Below, piece by piece: positions 34,535 to 45,100 of a DNA stretch of 64,000 bases. The first letter of the stretch is position 1. Each line of letters starts with the position of its first letter. The notes beneath the pieces were generated by a model. The model had not been told where the DNA came from, searched no databases, and saw nothing but the letters and a program-made list of their open reading frames with translations. The stretch comes from Anastatus disparis (taxonomy: Eukaryota > Arthropoda > Insecta > Hymenoptera > Eupelmidae). The stretch covers positions 2,863,001-2,927,000 of the forward strand of contig JAFFSR010000307.1 of NCBI GenBank assembly GCA_017163975.1, in the 5' to 3' direction. The translations under genes were made by a program, and so were the position numbers.

Positions 34535-35362
34535 ATGGATTACGTAATAGATATTCAAGGCTTAAGAGATAAAGATAATAAATTTTTACCCAAAGAAGTG
34601 GCAGTAGTTTCTCTGCAAGAATAAGTAATCGGTCATTGGATAATAGCACCACCCTACGAATTTGATAATTTACCAGAAGATATAAAAACTAGTAATGATT
34701 ACGTGTCGTCACGTCTACACGGTTTACAGTAGTTCGATGGTGACGTTATTCTACGCAAATTACGGTATCATTTTTACAACATAGCGAGAAATGCTGTAAG
34801 AATTTACGTCAGAGGTGCTGAAAAGGCTAGATACATAGAATCTATTATGGCACGTAACGTTATAAATAAAGAGAATTTCACCACCACAGGCTTTACCGAC
34901 TTACAAAGACAGTTTCCTTCCCAGAAAATATGCTGTTTTCACGCTTGCCAAGAAAACCTCTATAAAAAGGAGTACTGTGCCATGCAGAGATCACATCTGT
35001 TGAGAGAGTGGCTTTATTCACTACTCCCTCAAGAATCTCAACAAAATCTGCCTAAAAGAAGTTGTGAACTATTCTATGACTCTCTTCAAATACTTGCTTA
35101 CAAGAAAAATAGCATCGTAAGATTTGGATCAAGTGTGACTTTTACGGGAATCGACGAAGTAGACGATGACGACGACGACGATAAAACCATAGAATACGCG
35201 AGTGATGATGATCAGAATTGTAGTTTAACACAGGAAAATAATACAAATGAACACCAGTCAGATAATGAGGGCCCTGGAAGGGCTGAAAGCCAAAACAATT
35301 GGCGTATACGCAGCAGATCGAATTCCGAATGTAATGATAACACCGGTCGCTGTTGTGTGTAA
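34535..35362 (+). pseudogene. conserved hypothetical Polinton-associated gene, two in-frame stops
   Basis: The frame from ATG 34535 opens with MDYVIDIQGLRD, then has TAA at 34622-34624 and TAG at 34730-34732, the latter at a likely former Trp codon (HGLQ*F). It continues as VRIYVRGAEKARYI, a Cys/His-rich region (CCFHACQ), RSHLLREWL and an Asp-run acidic tail. The family recurs beside insect Polintons; function unknown. Its last 116 bases overlap the protease gene in another frame. Confidence 0.55.
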
Positions 35363-35789
35363 TACCGATGATCATACCAAACCTGGTACGCATTGGGTGG
35401 CCATGTATATCGATAAAAATGGATACGGAACGTATTTCGATAGTTACGGTTTCCCACCAGTCTCTAAATACCATCTTGAAAGACTCAGAAGAAACTGTAA
35501 AGTTTTTCGATGGAGCACCAAGAAACTGCAAAGCATCGATTCGACGTGTTGCGGCCAGTATACTATTATGTTTCTATATTATATGTGTAGCGGTGCTAGT
35601 TTACGCGCGTTTTGTAGCTTCTTTTCAAATAACACGAAAAAAAATGATAAAATAGCTGAAAATTTTTATAAAAGAATTTTAAATAAAATTAAACGCAAAA
35701 GATGTAAGCGGGCGAGTACATTCGACGGAGAACGTTCTCGAGGTTCAGGCCTTTATAATCAAACATGTACTTCTAGGTTAAGATATTAA
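35247..35789 (+). CDS. pro: adenain-type cysteine protease (virion maturation)
   Basis: Matures virion proteins. 180 residues from ATG 35247. Catalytic set visible: H49 (GTHWVAMYID), D65 (YFDSYG), Q95 (LQS) for the oxyanion hole and C102 (TCCGQYTIMF); the seven-residue Gln-to-Cys spacing equals that of adenain. The C-terminal tail is strongly basic (NKIKRKRCKR). Intact. Confidence 0.88.
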   Translation: MNTSQIMRALEGLKAKTIGVYAADRIPNVMITPVAVVCNTDDHTKPGTHWVAMYIDKNGYGTYFDSYGFPPVSKYHLERLRRNCKVFRWSTKKLQSIDSTCCGQYTIMFLYYMCSGASLRAFCSFFSNNTKKNDKIAENFYKRILNKIKRKRCKRASTFDGERSRGSGLYNQTCTSRLRY

Positions 35790-35995
35790 GATGAACATAA
35801 TAATATTCATAATTTTACTTCAAAATATTGTAATCAAACGTGTGTTTTATATTTAACTGTAATCAATGTCAATTTTGAAATTTATATGCGAATAAATCTT
35901 CTTTTGTGTGCATAAAAATTAATTTGTAATCATTTACTTACCTTTACTCCACCCTCCCATCCTACCTATAATAGTTTTTTTGTACGTAGTTTGTA

Positions 35996-36050
<55 letters not shown>

Positions 36051-36312
36051 ATTGTACACCTGGTCTACAGACCAGGTGTTATTATTCTATTATAAAATTT
36101 ATCCACCCCTAATAATATTTCTTTTTATTTAATTTGTATATATATATATATATATTTTGTATTGCACACCTAATATACAGACCAGGTGTTACTACCCTAT
36201 TATAAAAGTATTTACCGCCCTCTACATTCTGATTTGTCATATGCGCAGTAGGGTAAAATGTTCTTTTTAAATTTCAGTACAAAATCAACTTCGGATAGAG
36301 CAACACATAAAA
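35790..36312 (+). promoter_or_regulatory. tandemly duplicated promoter with palindromic E-boxes
   Basis: Two copies, about 111 bases apart (near 36047-36110 and 36158-36220), each with a TATAAAA box (36091-36097, 36201-36207). In the first, 10-bp arms CACCTGGTCT / AGACCAGGTG (36057-36078) make a perfect hairpin with E-boxes; the second copy has lost the left arm. A (TA)n tract at 36000-36046 precedes them. The downstream TATA is 112 bases before ATG 36313. Confidence 0.45.
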
Positions 36313-37137
36313 ATGGCTCCTTGTGAATTACGCGATCCGGTAAAACCGGAATTGCCAAACCTTTTATTATCTACTACCTATGCGCTCAATAAGTCGAACT
36401 CAAAGAGAATTTGTGTTGGTCTTGAATATAGCGGCGGATACTATCACGAAGTTATTAAACTAGTTTCATCAGGTGGCTCGCACAAAAGTATCTCTCTTGA
36501 TCGCCGTAGCTGGGATTTTCTCAAAGATCAATTTGACGTTATTACAGCTTATTTTCATAATTCTTATTCTTTTTATCAAGATTTCGGAAGACCGACTAAA
36601 TTGTTTCTAACCAATCATGATTTAAATTTCACCACATCATACGGCACCAAATCTATCAGCATTGACGAAAGACCTCACCCAAACGAGATACACGTCTCCG
36701 AGGAAGAAGAAGAGACTCCAGGACAATCGCTCTGCAAAAAGAGAAAGACTTTCAATCATCCATCAGGTATAGTCATGCAACAGTCAACATTCGAAGGTCT
36801 TCGTCAACAAAGTGTCTTGGTAGATCTTCTTCTCAACGATTTAAGCGAGCGTGTCGGTAAGGCCAACCGTACTACTGATCACATACTAGACTTTTTAAAA
36901 AATAAACTTGGACAAGAAGGACTGGACAACGCAAAAGTAATTCTTAACGACTACAAATCATTTAAACAATACTATTCTATTCTCAATACCGAATTAGAAG
37001 GTTACGTCACAGAAAATATGGTAGATGATACGGATCATTATAAAAGCTTATATTTAAAATTTGTTTCATCTGAAATATCCGTATTTAGTTTACCGATGAT
37101 TGTAAAAGATTTGAGGGATGTAATGATTCCTGTATAA
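36313..37137 (+). CDS. uncharacterised Polinton protein, possible PC4-like N-terminal fold
   Basis: 274 residues, intact. Residues 30-80 alternate strand-like segments (KRICVGLEYSGG, YYHEVIKLVSS, KSISLDRRSWDFLKDQF), reminiscent of the PC4/whirly-type ssDNA-binding fold; this is a pattern impression only. An acidic run EEEEET and a basic KKRKTF follow, then a helical C-terminal half. It has its own duplicated promoter and sits outside the tight virion gene block. Confidence 0.6.
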   Translation: MAPCELRDPVKPELPNLLLSTTYALNKSNSKRICVGLEYSGGYYHEVIKLVSSGGSHKSISLDRRSWDFLKDQFDVITAYFHNSYSFYQDFGRPTKLFLTNHDLNFTTSYGTKSISIDERPHPNEIHVSEEEEETPGQSLCKKRKTFNHPSGIVMQQSTFEGLRQQSVLVDLLLNDLSERVGKANRTTDHILDFLKNKLGQEGLDNAKVILNDYKSFKQYYSILNTELEGYVTENMVDDTDHYKSLYLKFVSSEISVFSLPMIVKDLRDVMIPV

Positions 37138-37262
37138 AAATATATATTAATATTAATAAATTGCTTTAATTGTGTAAATGACTTGTTTTTTTTTTAACTA
37201 TAAAAACAACCACCCTTCCCAATAATCCTTCATTTATTTTATAACGATTGCTCGAAACATAC

Positions 37263-37439
37263 ATGGGGCAATGCACAGGTAAGATCGCTTCATTACGTTC
37301 TACAGACAGTGCCATAAAAAGAGAAAAATATAAGGAACATTATAAAAAAGAAACAGTAAAATTTGAACGTTCTCAAAGACATAATAAAAAAAATAACACA
37401 AATGAAAATATTCATTTAAATAATAACTTTTTACAATAA
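37263..37439 (+). CDS. small protein with N-myristoylation and palmitoylation-type start (MGQC)
   Basis: 58 residues from ATG 37263: MGQCTGK gives Gly2 for myristate, Cys4 for a possible palmitate and Lys7. The rest is strongly basic and Asn-rich (KREKYKEHYKKETVKFERSQ). No membrane segment. First of a tandem pair. No relative recognised; membrane anchoring is inferred from the start. Confidence 0.5.
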   Translation: MGQCTGKIASLRSTDSAIKREKYKEHYKKETVKFERSQRHNKKNNTNENIHLNNNFLQ

Positions 37440-37483
37440 CTAATCTGTCTCTTATCATATCTGTATATCACGCGTTTAACACT

Positions 37484-37633
37484 ATGGGTCAAAATAGTTC
37501 CAACACCGCCAAAACACCTTTAGTACAAGGTGACGATAAGAAAAAGAAGGAAAATCAATCATCATCAACCTGGAAACAATATTCTGATAAATTCTCAACA
37601 AACACTTATTCTATTCCTGAAAGAAAAGGATAA
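37484..37633 (+). CDS. second small protein with N-myristoylation-type start (MGQNSS)
   Basis: 49 residues from ATG 37484. Gly2 and Ser6 fit the myristoylation consensus MGxxxS. The body is polar (GDDKKKKENQSSS then TWKQYSDKF). It lies 44 bases after the first MGQ gene and shares its start but little else. Too short for most gene callers. Confidence 0.45.
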   Translation: MGQNSSNTAKTPLVQGDDKKKKENQSSSTWKQYSDKFSTNTYSIPERKG

Positions 37634-38186
37634 AAAAAAATTTTAATTTAAAAAAAAAATTCATATACTTACATACGGTCCTTTTTAGGACCAACAAAAG
37701 TTCATACGTAAGAAATAACAATCAATAGATAAAAAGTACTATATAACATTCAGACCTTTAATATTATAAAATATATTTTTTATATTAATATTTTTTCATA
37801 ACAATGTTATATGATTTTTTAATTACTTATTTATTTAATTTTTATAATGTTACTCACATTAAAAAATATACACATACACACATACATATATACTATACTT
37901 ACGGCTGTGAAGAAAAAAGACAGAAGATGCAAATCATTAAGGGTTTCAAGGTCACCATAAAAACTATAACACCCTCAGACAGGTGCGGGAGAGAGGACAC
38001 CTTATTCACCCAGACAGGTGGGGGAGGGGAAAGTGGGTTAAATCAATTCACGATTATACCACCACACCTGCCAGACATGTAAAGGGGAGCGAGACAAGGG
38101 GTCGAGACAGGGGGAGCGAAACAATGGGGGAGAGAGACGGGTGCAAAAAAATCGATATGTCTCGCTATACCAGTCCATATACTACT
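37634..38186. other. right flank of the Polinton, G-rich direct repeats
   Basis: AT-rich to about 37920, then a purine-rich patch (37975-38140) with repeated words such as 'agacaggtg' and 'gagacaggggg'. Candidate location of the element end, but no inverted partner was found on the left. Confidence 0.35.
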
Positions 38187-39445
38187 CATGTCGATTCGAT
38201 AATTAGAACCAGAGATATGGCAAATATATTGCAAAAAAACATAGAGACGTAGCGCAAGCGCGGAACGTCCTGGTAAAAAATCTTATAACTCGACTACTAA
38301 TTGATATTTTTTAAAGTTCAACATGTGTTTGAAAAATGTCAGAGTCTCAGCTTTAATGATGAATTATTATATATTACTTTCAAATATTGATAAATAAGCT
38401 AGAATGATTTGAAGCAGAACGAATTTTCAATTTTTCAGAATTTTGTTTGTTTATAACGAAATAATATAGGTTAGCGAACAAAATATTTTTATATTTTTTA
38501 TATAAAATAATAGGAAATTTCATCTAGTTTAAGAATCCGTCCGGTTTTTTAAATTTAAGCAAGTAGAACCTGAGATATCGCAAATTTAAGCTGTAGCGCT
38601 AACTCTTTGCAATATGACATGTGTGCAATATAGCAATCGCTTTCCTTATTAAAAATTCTTTTATTATAAAGAAAGTAATTTCATTCTTTTTTAATAAAAT
38701 TACTTTTGACTCTATTTTATATACTTTGTCATAATATTAATGATGTATAATACATTTAGATGAAGTAGATTTAGGGTTTTAAATAATCATTGATTTTTCT
38801 ACTATAATAGTAAACAATTTACTATACTTATGGAGTATTTTTACATTCATTTTTTTTTGTCATTACAAAAAGAACGACAATCTATTTTATTCAAAAAATT
38901 TGTTTTAACTTTCCGATTTATTAGAGTCATCTATTTTTAGCTGAATCCTTTTTTATTAAATTTTTATTTAATTTCCTAATACAGAGTTAAAATTTATTCT
39001 ATTACAAAAGAATGAAGTTACTTTCCTTATAATAAAAGAATTTTTAATAAGGAAAGCGATCGCCATATGGCACACATATGTCGTATTGCAAGGAGTTGGC
39101 GCTACAGCTTAAATTCTTACACCAGATGAAATTACCTATCATTCCATATAAAAAATATAGAAATATTTTGTTCGCTTACCTATACTATTTTGTTATAAAC
39201 AAACAAAATTCTAAAAAATTTAAAATTTTTCCTGCTTCAAATCATTCTAGCTTATTTATCAACATTTAAAAGTAATATATAACAATTTATCATTAAAGTT
39301 GAGACTCTGAAATTTTCCAAACACATGTTGAACTTCAAAAAATATTAATTAGTAGTCGAGTTATAAGGTTTTTTACCAGGGCGTTATGCGCTTGCGCTAC
39401 GTGTCTATGTTTTTTTGCCATATCTCTAATTATCGAATCGACATG
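38187..39445. mobile_element. 1.26-kb foldback element
   Basis: Arms of roughly 450-500 bp (38187-38690 and 39005-39445) are inverted copies, ends CATGTCGATTCGATAATTAG. The loop carries no gene and no clear target duplication was found. Confidence 0.7.
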
Positions 39446-39911
39446 CAACAATAACGGTTTTTTTTTGTTTTTTTTATTAAAGAACAAGTTTTCGCAGAGA
39501 AAATTACTGCATCTATTGTAGTTTATAAACTATAGCCATTTAAACAATTAATTTGTTTATAACAAATGACTCGACCACTAACGCGAAAAGCAAGTTGCCA
39601 ATTCGGATCCAGCGGCTCAAAATACATACAAATCACCTACTTGCTTGGTGGGACCTCTAACTTCATACGAAACCCTCTGGGCGCCTAGACTATAAACATT
39701 ATAAAACGAAATTTCATTTTCACATAACATATAGGTTATTTTTTTATTTTTCTTGAATATTTTTAAAAACATTAATTTTTAAAATTTTTATACTGTTTAC
39801 ATTTGAGCCAGGCTCAAAAAATTCGATTTTATTTAAATTCATTGTATAACACTTATATTATATTTTATTAGGCAACATAACGTGAAAACGGTGATGTATT
39901 TTACACATTAT
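39446..39911. other. intergenic stretch without recognisable gene
   Basis: Mixed composition. No coding frame, RNA gene or repeat boundary is supported. Confidence 0.4.
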
Positions 39912-41080
39912 TTAAGAGCAGGCCGGATTCGCTGTCCTTGTCTAATTGGCATTTTTGTTATTCACTCAAGTATTAATCGGTGTATCTGCAAATTGAAGGT
40001 TAAGCGCAATAGATATTATTATTACAAATATTTATGCACAAGAAAAAAAAAATCTATCGCTTTGTTTTAGAAAAGTAAGGAACGCGAAAATATTATAAAC
40101 ATAATCTTTTACTTCGGCGTTCCTTACTTTTCTCAAAAAAAAAATCGGTAGATTTGTTTTTGAGAAAAGTAAGGAACGCCGAAGTAAAAGAGTATGTTTA
40201 TAATATTTTCGCCCCTGGTAGAAATTTCACCAACAAAAATGCCCAATTTTTCAATTATTGCCCAATTTTATTTGTGAACGGTTGGCGAAATATTTTACTA
40301 ATGAATGGCGGACTGTTTAACAGCTGGCGTCTGTGACAAGTGCGAACACGAAAGCGACAACTAACTAACGTTCGGTAGACTCTGAAATCAAACGTGTGCT
40401 ACATAATATAACTACTGTATTTACTGTTTAAAAAATACAGAGCAAAAAGAATTTTAGATAATTATAAAAACAAAGTAGTTTGTAAAGTGATTATGTGTTT
40501 GAAGAAAGTGATGAAAATAATACGTGTGAAAGATTGAAAATTTTGACTGTATACTTAACCTCAATTGTGAACATAGTGAAAAAAGCTATAAAAAATTTAA
40601 CGTAGTTAATAAAAATAAAATATGTTGCTTTTAATCAAAGACAATTCTAAAACGATAATCAATTAATTATTTTATATGTACGTGCGCGTGTGATATGTTT
40701 ATTCATGTGTTATAATTGTAATAATGATTGTGATAATTAATATATAAAGCATAACTTTAAATTTCCCATATCGGTTGGGCAATGAATGGCGTAAAACGTG
40801 ACGCCATTAGCGGTGATATTGGCGAAATAATAGTACAACGAATGGGAATATATAAAAAAATTGACCAACCCATGGAGAAAAAATCGGGAAAATTTCTACC
40901 AGGGGCGTTCCTTACTTTTCTCAAAAATAAAGCGATAGATTTTTTTTTTCTTGTGCATAAATATTTGTAATAATAATATCTATTGCGCTTAACCTTCAAT
41001 TTGCAGATACACCAATTAATACTTGAGTAAATAACGAAAATGCCAATTAGACAAGGACAGCGAATCCGGCCTGCTCTTAA
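39912..41080. mobile_element. family A MITE, symmetric form split by a nested element
   Basis: Both ends carry the left-end sequence TTAAGAGCAGGCCGGA, so unlike other family A copies this one is a mirror duplicate. A 694-bp insertion (40212-40905) separates its halves. Confidence 0.7.
40212..40905. mobile_element. nested element with CCCCTGGTAGAAATTT ends
   Basis: Inverted ends of about 16 bp; family A sequence continues on either side (ttttcg / cgttcc) without an obvious duplication. No coding frame is supported. Confidence 0.6.
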
Positions 41081-41085
41081 TTCAG

Positions 41086-41168
41086 TTATGCGCACCGGTA
41101 AAGTAGCACATGAAACTGCAGTCAATTTGAATAGAATTGCGATTTTTAATGATGAAGATAAATTTTAA
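41086..41168 (+). CDS. possible terminal host exon fragment
   Basis: After TTCAG, right beside the MITE end, about 27 codons are open (RTGKVAHETAVNLNRI) to a TAA, with AATAAA near 41185. It could be the last exon of a host gene whose upstream intron received the MITE. Not recognised. Confidence 0.2.
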
Positions 41169-41564
41169 TATTAAGAAAAATTTTACAAATAAAATGTAAG
41201 AAAAACTTCTCTCTTTTACTCTCTTTTTCTATATACTTACGCCTAAATTACTTTTACTTAAATTCATTGCCGAATTTCTACGATAAAACAGTGCCATCTA
41301 AGACATATACATTTTGTCGTAAACAATTAGCAATAAATTTGAATAAAAAATAAAAATTTAAATTCCATCCTTGTCAATGGATTCTAAATTTTAAAATGAA
41401 CAAAATAAACTTTGTTGCTGTCGAATAAAATCATTTTTGAATCTTTCACACCTTTATTTATGGTTAAATTAGATTTCGGTAAAAGTTATAAACTTTAAAA
41501 TGCTACAACTTTTTAATAAATTGTTATATTTGAATCAAAGAAGGTTTAAAATGATTGTTTTAAT
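41169..41564. other. AT-rich stretch without recognisable gene
   Basis: No coding frame or repeat boundary is supported beyond the hAT target duplication at 41557-41564. Confidence 0.4.
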
Positions 41565-41963
41565 CAGGGGCGGATTAAGGTTCCGTGGGGCCCTGGGCTA
41601 TGAACATAATGGGGCTCCTTTAAGGACAACGTTTTTTCGATATAAAAAATTGAATAATGTTTATATTTTAAATAATTTTTTCTACTGAGAAATAAATTAT
41701 GATTTCTAGTGGATAGAAAATTTATTGCCTTTCTTTCTTAAACCGAATTCTTAAAACTACGTAACAGATTAGAAGTGCAGATAGGCAATAAAGATTTGTT
41801 TAGAGTAGAAGAGATTATTAATTTTTATATGATATTTTCAAAGTTATTAAAATAAATCAGATATAATAAATTAGTCAGTAAATTTTTAATTATCTTTACA
41901 TTTTATGTATTAAAAATTAGAATATATGATCGATATAAAAAATTTCAATTGAAATTCATATAA

Positions 41964-42155
41964 TTAAACTTTGAAAGCTTTTTTCCTCGCTTTATCATTG
42001 GCAATTCTATCGATTAAATCATAACTTAAATTTCGAAGTAATTCATTTCCAAATCTAGCTAAAGACGATAATCTTTTATCTAGCATATTTGCTCGCAATA
42101 CATTTTTTAATCGTTTTAAAACTGAAAATGACCTTTCGGACTCACAATTTGCAAA
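41964..42155 (-). pseudogene. hAT transposase C-terminal (dimerisation) remnant
   Basis: The minus strand is open for 63 codons: CESERSFSVLKRLKNVLRAN then LDKRLSSLARFGNELL, the hATC dimerisation signature (SERSFS.LK..K..LR). It is bounded upstream by a stop, and the catalytic part has been lost. Confirms the hAT assignment. Confidence 0.75.
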
Positions 42156-42404
42156 TTAAGAGAGATTTAATTGTTTAATAATATAGTCTTATTTTAAATA
42201 GTAGTAAATTCCATGTTTTTATTATCGACGATCAAAATATGAATAAAATAATGATAAACAAATTTTTACTTTCTTTTAAAATCTTTTAAAAATTGCTATT
42301 ATATTTATAAAAAAATCATCTATTAAAATCAATTTACATTATTTTATAAGGATTTATTAATTATTTGGAATATTTTGTCAAACATAATTGTATTTTTGAG
42401 GTTT

Positions 42405-42465
42405 TTCGTGGCTTAGTGATGGGTTCGTAACTCGATGATCCGAGTTCGAATTCCTATTTCGACCG
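42405..42465 (+). other. tRNA-like A/B box pair inside the hAT element
   Basis: TGGCTTAGTGAT (42409-42420) and AGTTCGAATTCC (42443-42454) resemble Pol III boxes but lie only about 34 bases apart start to start. No cloverleaf. Confidence 0.3.
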
Positions 42466-43845
42466 ATTGATACAAGCACTATATACTCTACGTTACATGT
42501 GCTTTATTAATAAATATGCTGACAAACCTTTTCACTAGTTAGCATCGCATGATAGTATTATACAGCCAAACAGCGCGACGTTTTATGTAACAGCATAATA
42601 CAATTATTTTTAAATGATTGTATTCTGATGAAATATTTCGAACAATTTCCTTTATAGATTAATTATTTATTAATTTTTTGCTCATAGCTATAGGTATAAT
42701 TGAATATTTTATACTTCATATCTCTATACTTTTTCTTTCACAAATTTTATATTTTTACATCTTAACATTTTTTATATTTTTTATCTAGATTATTTAATAT
42801 TATATTCTTTGATCGAACTACTATAGATAAATTAAATATTTATCGTATATAAAAAAATAATAAAATTTATTTGTTTTATTGAGAAGTATCAATAGTTTTT
42901 CAGTGCAAATACTTTTGCAAAGATTAAAAACTAAAAGAAGAGAAAAATTTTATTTTTTTATTTGATCCTTGTTTTCTACTTTAAACGTATTTGAAAAAAG
43001 ATTTTAAAAAATTTTGAAAAAAAGTAAATGGTGTATATATTATTGCGTTGAGTTTGTGATATGTATTTTTCCTTCTTGGGAAAGTAAGGTTGAAATTAAA
43101 TAAAAGGTACAAATAGCGATTAAGAGAAAACAGAATAAATTCAGAATGTTACAAAACAAATTTTTAAATTTGTTGCTCTGAAAAAAATTTTGATTTTAGA
43201 GTATTGTAATTTGCAATTCTACTAAAATTCTTATAGTAAAGCGGAAGATATCATATTCAAGGGAAAAAATTTTTATATCTTAATTTAGTTAAGAACATAA
43301 CAATCTGTTTAATAAATGTAAAAACGTATAGCGATCATCGATACAAAAGTTTTAATATTTATTTAATAGATTATAATATTCTTTACTGAATGATATAAAA
43401 ACTTTCTTCCTCATCTTACCCCGCTTTACTATATATATTTTACAAATTGAAAAAACTTTTTTAATTTAATACTCGCAAACATTTTTTCAACAACCTTATT
43501 CTATTCGGGGCCCCCTGATAACCGGGGCCCGGGGCTATAGCCCTACCTAGCCCCTCCTTTAATCCGCCCCTGGTTTTAATATTATCTAATAAATTACTTT
43601 CAAAAATTGAATAAACCCTCCTTACCCAAAAATATAAACCATTATCGAAAATACTAACTTTTGACACAGACACGCTGGGTAACACTTTAACATTGTTTGT
43701 ATATCTATACATATGAAAAATTTGATATATATAGATATAAAAATACACGGGATCTAGTGGCGCCCTCAGTAGCTGGGTAACTCATTTTTGACAGAAATTT
43801 CTCATTTAAGAGTACGCTTCTATAAGCGTCTATATTCGTTGCTGA

Positions 43846-44233
43846 GGAGGCTGAATCGCTCTATCCTTTTCTAAATAAAAAATGTAGATTTTTGGTAAAA
43901 CTAGTGATTATTAATAGAAATTAAGGGTTGTCCGCAACTTGTATAGTAAAAAACAATATTTTGTCTGATGAGAGCAAATTAATTTTGTTGCTTTGTTTTC
44001 AAGAAAAGTTTGACATATTCATAAAATCATAAATTCGGACTAGAGAATATGATGTTTAAGTATGTCAAACTTTGCTTGAAAACAAAGCAACAAAATTAAT
44101 TTGCCCTCATCAGAGAAAATATTGCTTTTACTATAAAAGTTGCGGACAACTCTTAATTTTTATCAATAATCACTAGTTTTTCCAAAAAACTACATTTTTA
44201 AATTAGAAAAGGATAGCGAGATCCAGTGTCCTC
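43846..44233. mobile_element. family B-like hairpin without clear TTAA
   Basis: Long inverted repeat with the family B outer motif (ctatccttttcta / aattagaaaaggatag) and central arms around 'gaaaacaaagcaacaaaatt'. The ends have lost TTAA. Confidence 0.55.
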
Positions 44234-44658
44234 TATTCATTCAATTTGAATATCAAGCTTTGTAGGTCGAAATAAATATTTATTTGAGTTAATAAATTAT
44301 TTGTTTACAATAAAAAAATTATTTAGTTTTATTAATAAAATATTTATTTAAAGTAAATAAATATTCATTCAATTTGAATGCTAAGCTTTATTGATTGAAA
44401 TAAATAATTGTTTGAATTTCAAATAAATTATTTGGTCACATCAATAAAATATTCCTTTAAAATGAAAAAAAAAATTATCCGATTTGCTTATTGATTCAAA
44501 CAATTTTATCAATTAATACAGTATTTAATTACAGTAATTCACATTTCTGTTTAGCATCAATGATAATGATGACCAACTTTCTAGAACAGATGTATATTGT
44601 AAAATTTATTTGTTTTTATGTTATGTATATATATAACAAATATATTAAGATTTTGACA
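44234..44658. repeat. AT-rich 'ataaatatttattt' repeats
   Basis: Two related blocks beginning 'ttcattcaatttgaat' (44236 and 44368) with TAAATA variants, like 47100-47830. Confidence 0.45.
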
Positions 44659-45091
44659 TTAAGAGGCGGTCGGAACCAAATCGGTGACTTAGTTCGGTGC
44701 TTGTAATAAATGCTTATAATAATTTATTCATTTATTAATATGGTAAAAATATAGTCATTTCCTCGAGACATGTATATAAAGAATAATTAAAAATAGTTAA
44801 AGCCACAAAAATATACAAAATATTGTTATAAAGCGAAAAATGCCACCTACCAATCGACACGACAGTTTTTTGCATGCGGTATATGTCAAGTCAAATTGAT
44901 ATTTGTAATGCTTATAATAATTTATTTACTTATTCATATGGTAAAAATATAGTCATTTCCTCTAGTCATGTATATAAAGAATAATTTGAAATAGTTTAAG
45001 CCATTAAAATATACAAAATATTATCGTAAAGCGAAAAATGCTGACTTGATATATACCGCAAGTCACCGATTTGGTTCCGACCGCCTCTTAA
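44659..45091. mobile_element. TTAA hairpin MITE, family C
   Basis: 433 bp, ends TTAAGAGGCGGTCGGA; inverted in orientation to 18469-18904. Confidence 0.85.
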
Positions 45092-45100
45092 TACGCTTTA

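Larger units (their letters stand above)
19157..37633. mobile_element. degraded Polinton/Maverick (adintovirus-like) element
   Basis: The gene content defines it: protein-primed PolB, FtsK/HerA-type packaging ATPase, retroviral-like integrase with chromodomain, adenain-type protease and a double jelly-roll major capsid protein, nearly all on one strand with tight spacing. Limits given are the outermost plausible coding parts. Terminal inverted repeats and a target duplication were looked for on both sides and not found, so the true ends are unknown. Frameshifts, stops and two MITE insertions mark it as inactive. Confidence 0.85.
41565..43572. mobile_element. hAT transposon, 2.0 kb, perfect 8-bp target duplication
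   Basis: Ends CAGGGGCGGATT and exact complement, with flanking GTTTTAAT (41557-41564, 43573-43580). Subterminal GGGGC-rich blocks at both ends. Contains a minus-strand transposase remnant and a tRNA-like box. Confidence 0.85.

Noticed and set aside
20330..38175. A shared GGTATAGCGA in opposite orientation near both Polinton flanks (20333 and 38165) as terminal repeats
   Set aside because: Only 10 bases match and the neighbouring sequence does not align; Polinton terminal repeats are normally much longer.
40757..41125. 122-residue minus-strand open frame
   Set aside because: Runs across the family A MITE and its nested insert; similar frames appear in every copy of the MITE.
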